A DNA stretch of 64,000 nt from Rhynochetos jubatus. Its lineage: Eukaryota; Chordata; Aves; Eurypygiformes; Rhynochetidae. Shown here one piece after another: positions 60,701 to 64,000 of this stretch; position 1 is the first letter of the stretch; each line of letters begins with the position of its first letter. The notes under the pieces were generated by a model that made no database searches, had not been told where the DNA came from, and worked only from the letters and a program-made list of their open reading frames with translations. The translations under genes were made by a program, and so were the position numbers. The stretch lies in assembly GCA_027574665.1 (NCBI GenBank), contig CM050649.1, positions 63,640,150 to 63,704,149 of the forward strand, in the 5' to 3' direction.

Positions 60701-63646
60701 GAAACCAAACTGATTTCCTTTTAGATAATCCTCACCCCTTCAAAAAAGGGGAAGGCAATTGGCATGCTGTTCTTAGTGAAGTATCTGGGTGACTATAGTA
60801 GTCTCCTAAGATAATGAGGTAAATACCTTACCATAAGCCAGTTTTCTGACACTTGGAATTATGCAGAATATATACAAATAAAGGGATTTCAGGTGGGGTT
60901 TATTAGGAGTATATGTGTCCTTTTTCACGATATGTAAAACAGGTAAGTCAGATTTTGCTCATTAAATATATGACAACTTAAAGAGTGCATCTGAATAAGT
61001 TGAGGCTAGCTTTTCTGAGAGTTGAAAGCCTCTGGAATGATCTGTTTCTAACTTCACGTTTCCCGTAGCACTTAAAGTGAGTGGTTGTGACATGGTGCAG
61101 GCAGCATGTAATTAACACAAATGTACTTTTCCAATCATTTTCTCATTAAAGTTAGTTTCCTGTGTTATAGCAAAGTGTAAAGCTGCATATACGCAGACAT
61201 TTAAACAAAAAGCCTGCATCATCAAGGTAATGAAACTGAGTGGTAGCTGGATGCTGGCATGCTTCAGAGGATTAGACTCTTCACCATGTAATAATCAGAC
61301 TTTCAAAAGCTGGCTGCTTTTGAACTATCCTGTTTGTCTTTTAATCTGAAGTGATAAATGAAAGGCAAGAAATTTACTTCACTAATTTTCAGAATTTTGA
61401 AGCAATATCTTCAGCAAAGATAACACAACATTTTAAATGCAAATATTGAATTTGTTTGCTTCGTTTTTAGCATGGCAAACATGATCATATACGTATTTGA
61501 AACTGATCATTTAGAAAGCTTTATTCTAAAGTTAGGCACCAGTAATAGTATCTCAGGAGCTAAGAATAAGGATAAAGAGAATCTTCTGCATTTTGAATGT
61601 AAAAACAGAATTACAAGTTACATGAGGGGTGTTTCTCCCATTTTTGAAACAGTTTTTCAACCGTTACTCTTCTAAAAACTTCTAAGAGTTCACGTTTTTT
61701 GTCTTCTCCAGTATTTTTGAAGCCTTATTGTTGCACAGCTTTGGCTTTGAAAAATGAGCTCAGTTATTTGAAATCTGAATTCTGTAACTGGCTTGATTGA
61801 CAGGGATTGTTTCAGGGTTGTTGGAGGCAATTCGTACTCACTGTGAAGTGAAAGACTAAGCTGCTACAGATTTTCTTCCATCGCGGTGTGAAAATCAGTG
61901 TAGGTTTAATACGGTTTTAGTTCATTTTACCGTGTTAACCTGCCAGTGTATTATCTAAGGGATAGGAAAGTATCTTGCTTGAGTTAGCAATGCAAACATA
62001 CTGTAGAATCTCAGCTACCTGGTACCTCGTGTGTTCCATCAAGTAACTGTCTTGTATATTGATGCTTGCTAGGATCTGATAGTTCACGTGAGAGATATTA
62101 CTCATCCAGAAACCATCCTCCAGAAAGCAACCGTTCTGTCAGTTCTGAAGAATCTTAATATTCCCAGCCATTTACTGGACTCAATGGTCGAAGTTCATAA
62201 TAAAGTGGATTTGGTAGAAAGGTAAGCAGGAGATGCTAAGTGTACTTAAACATTTCTTATCTTCTGCAAGCTCTTTGATTGTTAGCCTAGAAAAGAGCTC
62301 ACACGCTCCTGAAAACATTCAGTAGTGTTTCTCAACCTTTTACATATATAACTGTGGTCATAAAAAGAATGTATTGTCTTTTAATTACAAAAGAAATCAT
62401 TGAGTCATACAGGAAGTGGAATCTGTAGGAAGGGTGCCATTATAAAGTAACACAGTTAAATTGTCCATGCTTGGAATATTTTCACAATCTAATCTTCATG
62501 TGCAAATGTGCTAGCAATTGTTACCTTTCAGGTATAAACCCACTGAAGAAAATGCTTTAGCCATTTCTGCTCTGCATGGCCATGGTTTAGAAGAGTTGAA
62601 AGAAGAAATAGAGAAAAAAATTTTGACAGCAACAGGGAAGAAGATTCTGACAGTCAACATCAACTTAGAGGGACCTCAGCTAAGGTACCTTTAAAGTATT
62701 TACTTTAAAATACTTCGCAAAGGACTTTTTACAAGGGCCTGTAGTGACAGGACAAGGGGTAATGGGTTTAAACTGAAAGTGGGGAGATTTAGATCAGATA
62801 TCAGCAAGAAATTCTTCACGGGGATGGTGGTGGGGCACTGGAAGGGGTTGCCCAGAGAAGCTGTGGATGCCCCATCCCTGGCAGTGTTCCAGGCCAGGCT
62901 GGGTGAGGCTTTGAGCAACCTGGTCTAGTGGAGGGTGTCCCTGCCCATGGCAGGGGGGTTGGAGAAAGATGATCTTTATGGTCCCTTCCAACCTAAACTG
63001 TCCTATGATTCTGTTAAATAATTTTGAATTGTAAGAAGCACTTGGAACAATACAAAACTCTTAGTCTTGCCTGTCTTAAAATTTCCAAATCATATCATAG
63101 TGTTTTTAATCTGCTTTAAGAACTACAGGGATGATTATCGGTTTTCCAACCTATTGAGAAAAAAAATCCCCATGAGACACCCTGGAGTCTGTTTCTGAAA
63201 GTGTCTTTCACAGAGTTCTGTGTGTTAGTACAATAAAACTCGGTTCCTGAAAGACTATGTTGCTGGTCCTGGAGCCATATTTCTGATAAAAATCGCAAAT
63301 CTGAAAGGCTGATGAAAAATATGATACCCTATTTCCAAGCAGCAAGTAGCAAATGAAAAGTTAAATGAAACATTCTTTTCAAGTGTTAAATTACCTAGAT
63401 AAGAACATGTGGACGTAAAACAAAGATCACATTTAATGCAGTATGACAGTTTTGTTGAGTTTTATGCAGTATTATTAAGTTGCTAAATGCTTTTAATTTT
63501 ACAGTTGGCTCTATAAAGAAGCAACAGTTCAGGAAGTAGAAGTCATGGCTGAAGATGGCACAGCCAGGGTGAAGGTGATCATCGGCAATTCTGCTCTTGG
63601 CAGATACAAAAACCTCTTTCCTTACAGTAAGATTTTTATGCCTTGA
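51312..63646 (+). CDS. GTPBP6: GTPBP6, mitochondrial HflX-type GTP-binding protein
   Basis: GTPBP6 is the HflX-family GTPase of mitochondria; in human cells it dissociates mitoribosomes and helps large-subunit maturation. Ten exons join in frame: 51312-51663, 53587-53724, 54153-54223, 55801-55931, 56842-56912, 57342-57500, 60467-60675, 62073-62221, 62532-62684 and 63505-63646. They give 524 residues; the human protein is about 516. The N-terminus ([20 protein letters not shown]) is Arg-rich and amphipathic, fitting a mitochondrial presequence. Next come an acidic Glu tract (residues 66-78), the HflX N-terminal domain with FGKGNF (154-159), a basic helical linker with RYIMGSG (249-255) and the G domain: G1 GYTNCGKT (303-310), G3 DTIGF (351-355) and G4 NKVD (420-423). 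A short C-terminal domain follows ([14 protein letters not shown]). All motifs are intact. The gene is divergent from the STAG-like gene across a CpG island. Three CR1 copies sit in its introns. Confidence 0.95.
51664..53586. other. GTPBP6 intron 1
   Basis: The first 100 bases belong to the CpG island; the remainder is AT-rich. No further exon or repeat is recognised. Confidence 0.6.
53587..53724 (+). CDS. GTPBP6: GTPBP6 exon 2
   Basis: 138 nt, phase 1/1, residues 118-163. It encodes [17 protein letters not shown] and [13 protein letters not shown], matching human QLAEAVALVHTL and KLIFGKGNF. Acceptor ctaaag, donor ACAG|gtaagg. Confidence 0.95.
54153..54223 (+). CDS. GTPBP6: GTPBP6 exon 3
   Basis: 71 nt, phase 1 in and 0 out, residues 164-187, encoding [20 protein letters not shown] then SLTK (human VFLNVERM). 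Acceptor ttttag, donor AAG|gtaatt. Confidence 0.94.
55801..55931 (+). CDS. GTPBP6: GTPBP6 exon 4
   Basis: 131 nt, phase 0 in and 2 out, residues 188-230, encoding [20 protein letters not shown] then [20 protein letters not shown]. It is the HflX N-domain segment in which Asp-Arg-hydrophobic-Thr and the FRCNAxTKEA motif are conserved with human. Confidence 0.95.
56243..56487 (+). mobile_element. CR1 3' tail in GTPBP6 intron 4
   Basis: It has gggttggactagatgatctc and ccttccaaccccttccactc and ends near ctgtgaatctctgtgaat. In sense with GTPBP6 and 5' truncated. Confidence 0.88.
56842..56912 (+). CDS. GTPBP6: GTPBP6 exon 5
   Basis: 71 nt, phase 2 in and 1 out, residues 231-254, encoding [20 protein letters not shown] then MGS. 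It corresponds to human [20 protein letters not shown]. The HflX family has the GxGE motif completed by exon 6. Confidence 0.94.
57342..57500 (+). CDS. GTPBP6: GTPBP6 exon 6
   Basis: 159 nt, phase 1/1, residues 255-307. It is a long basic helix ([20 protein letters not shown]) followed by the first G-domain strand and most of the P-loop, [14 protein letters not shown]. The intron splits the P-loop Gly308 codon, before Lys309. Confidence 0.96.
58128..59730 (+). mobile_element. CR1 LINE, 1.6 kb, in GTPBP6 intron 6
   Basis: A sense-oriented copy covering much of the reverse transcriptase ([20 protein letters not shown], then [11 protein letters not shown]) and the 3' end (gaacggttctatgattctg). 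It has stops, frameshifts and a 12-base internal duplication (gatgcaccctca near 59008). Around 59400 the sequence jumps to the 3' UTR, so it carries an internal deletion or is two insertions. Confidence 0.92.
60467..60675 (+). CDS. GTPBP6: GTPBP6 exon 7
   Basis: 209 nt, phase 1 in and 0 out, residues 308-377. It completes the P-loop ([11 protein letters not shown]), then [17 protein letters not shown] with the switch I threonine region, and [20 protein letters not shown] with the G3/switch II motif DTIGF, in which HflX has a hydrophobic residue where Ras has Gln. Confidence 0.96.
62073..62221 (+). CDS. GTPBP6: GTPBP6 exon 8
   Basis: 149 nt, phase 0 in and 2 out, residues 378-426, encoding [20 protein letters not shown] and [16 protein letters not shown]. 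It contains the guanine-specificity motif NKVD at 420-423. Confidence 0.95.
62532..62684 (+). CDS. GTPBP6: GTPBP6 exon 9
   Basis: 153 nt, phase 2/2, residues 427-477, encoding [20 protein letters not shown] (G5 region ISALHGHG, human VSALRGHG) and [18 protein letters not shown]1 insertion starts about 30 bases after the donor. Confidence 0.94.
62713..63018 (+). mobile_element. CR1 3' tail in GTPBP6 intron 9
   Basis: acaagggcctgtagtgacag at the start and ctgtcctatgattctg at the end. It closely resembles the 34890-35182 copy, so both are probably of the same subfamily. It begins 30 bases after a splice donor. Confidence 0.9.
63505..63646 (+). CDS. GTPBP6: GTPBP6 exon 10 and stop
   Basis: 142 nt, phase 2 in, residues 478-524, encoding [20 protein letters not shown] and [20 protein letters not shown], ending ...IFMP and TGA at 63644-63646. 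Human ends near KLFPG, so the stop position fits. The string TTACA|gtaaga inside the exon could act as a donor for a different C-terminus. Confidence 0.9.
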
Positions 63647-63796
63647 AACTGCACCCTTTTCTAGGAAAAGAAACTGAGCTCATTAAGAGGATGTGAAATG
63701 AAGTTAATGACCTGTTAGCCTGGGTGTTACAGAGTGTGTTTCTGGATAGCATCTGAATTAACCTTCAGAAAAGTACCAAATTTCTTTTGTCATATA

Positions 63797-63828
63797 AATA
63801 AAGTTTTTACTCCCTTTTTGGGAATAAA
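63797..63828 (+). other. GTPBP6 poly(A) signals
   Basis: Two AATAAA hexamers, at 63797-63802 and 63823-63828, lie 150-180 bases after the stop, with GT-rich sequence about 20 bases further on. They would end the mRNA at roughly 63815-63850. Confidence 0.7.
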
Positions 63829-64000
63829 ATTATATTTATTACGGTCAGGGTGTCTCAGATGGTCCTTGGAAAAGGGAAGTTAGTGAATAAAATGGTTTTG
63901 GCTGTATATAAATAATACAGATAAGCTCATGCATTCTGCCTGAATACATATTTAAGTAAAATAACTGCCATGTCTTATTGCAGTGAAGTAAAAAAAAATG

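Noticed and set aside
1..64000. CRISPR arrays, bacterial operons, tRNA or rRNA genes
   Set aside because: I looked for regularly spaced repeats and for tRNA-like arms and saw none; the sequence is vertebrate nuclear DNA.

Overview
The window is vertebrate nuclear DNA, almost certainly from a bird. It carries many CR1 LINE fragments ending in the avian-type 3' terminus (variants of ATTCTGTGATTCT), one CpG island, and long AT-richer introns with GT/AG splice sites. No bacterial, organellar or RNA genes were recognised.

Two protein genes lie head to head around the CpG island at about 50.5-51.75 kb. On the + strand is GTPBP6, the mitochondrial HflX-type GTPase. It has ten coding exons from 51312 to 63646 that join into a predicted 524-residue protein with every GTPase motif intact, followed by poly(A) signals. 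On the - strand is the 5' part of a cohesin SA/STAG-family subunit. Its predicted ATG is at 50461, and 18 exons (19 with an optional cassette) run leftwards to 112, joining in frame for about 670 residues; the 3' part lies beyond the left edge. The protein is closest to STAG2 but clearly diverged. It keeps the residues equivalent to the human STAG2 surface that binds CTCF and shugoshin.

The dominant structural feature is an apparent tandem duplication of about 11.5 kb. Positions 10880-22335 recur at 22349-33881 with no difference I noticed outside one site, and the two copies abut a 13-base N gap exactly at their ends. This is best read as two contigs with an unmerged overlap, so it is an assembly artefact. 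It duplicates three STAG exons (303 nt, in frame) that encode most of the stromalin conservative domain, so automatic annotation would give a false 101-residue repeat. The copies differ in a short G-rich patch that adds 77 bp to the right copy.

Layout: 1-6163, STAG exons 13-19 (numbered 5' to 3'); 6164-10879, intron with two CR1 copies; 10880-22335, left copy of the block; 22336-22348, gap; 22349-33881, right copy of the block with exons 10-12; 33882-50461, exons 1-9 with CR1 copies including a 1.4 kb antisense one; 50.5-51.3 kb, bidirectional promoter; 51312-63850, GTPBP6 with three CR1 insertions in its introns. The two genes share a promoter but act in unrelated processes: chromosome cohesion in the nucleus and mitoribosome recycling.
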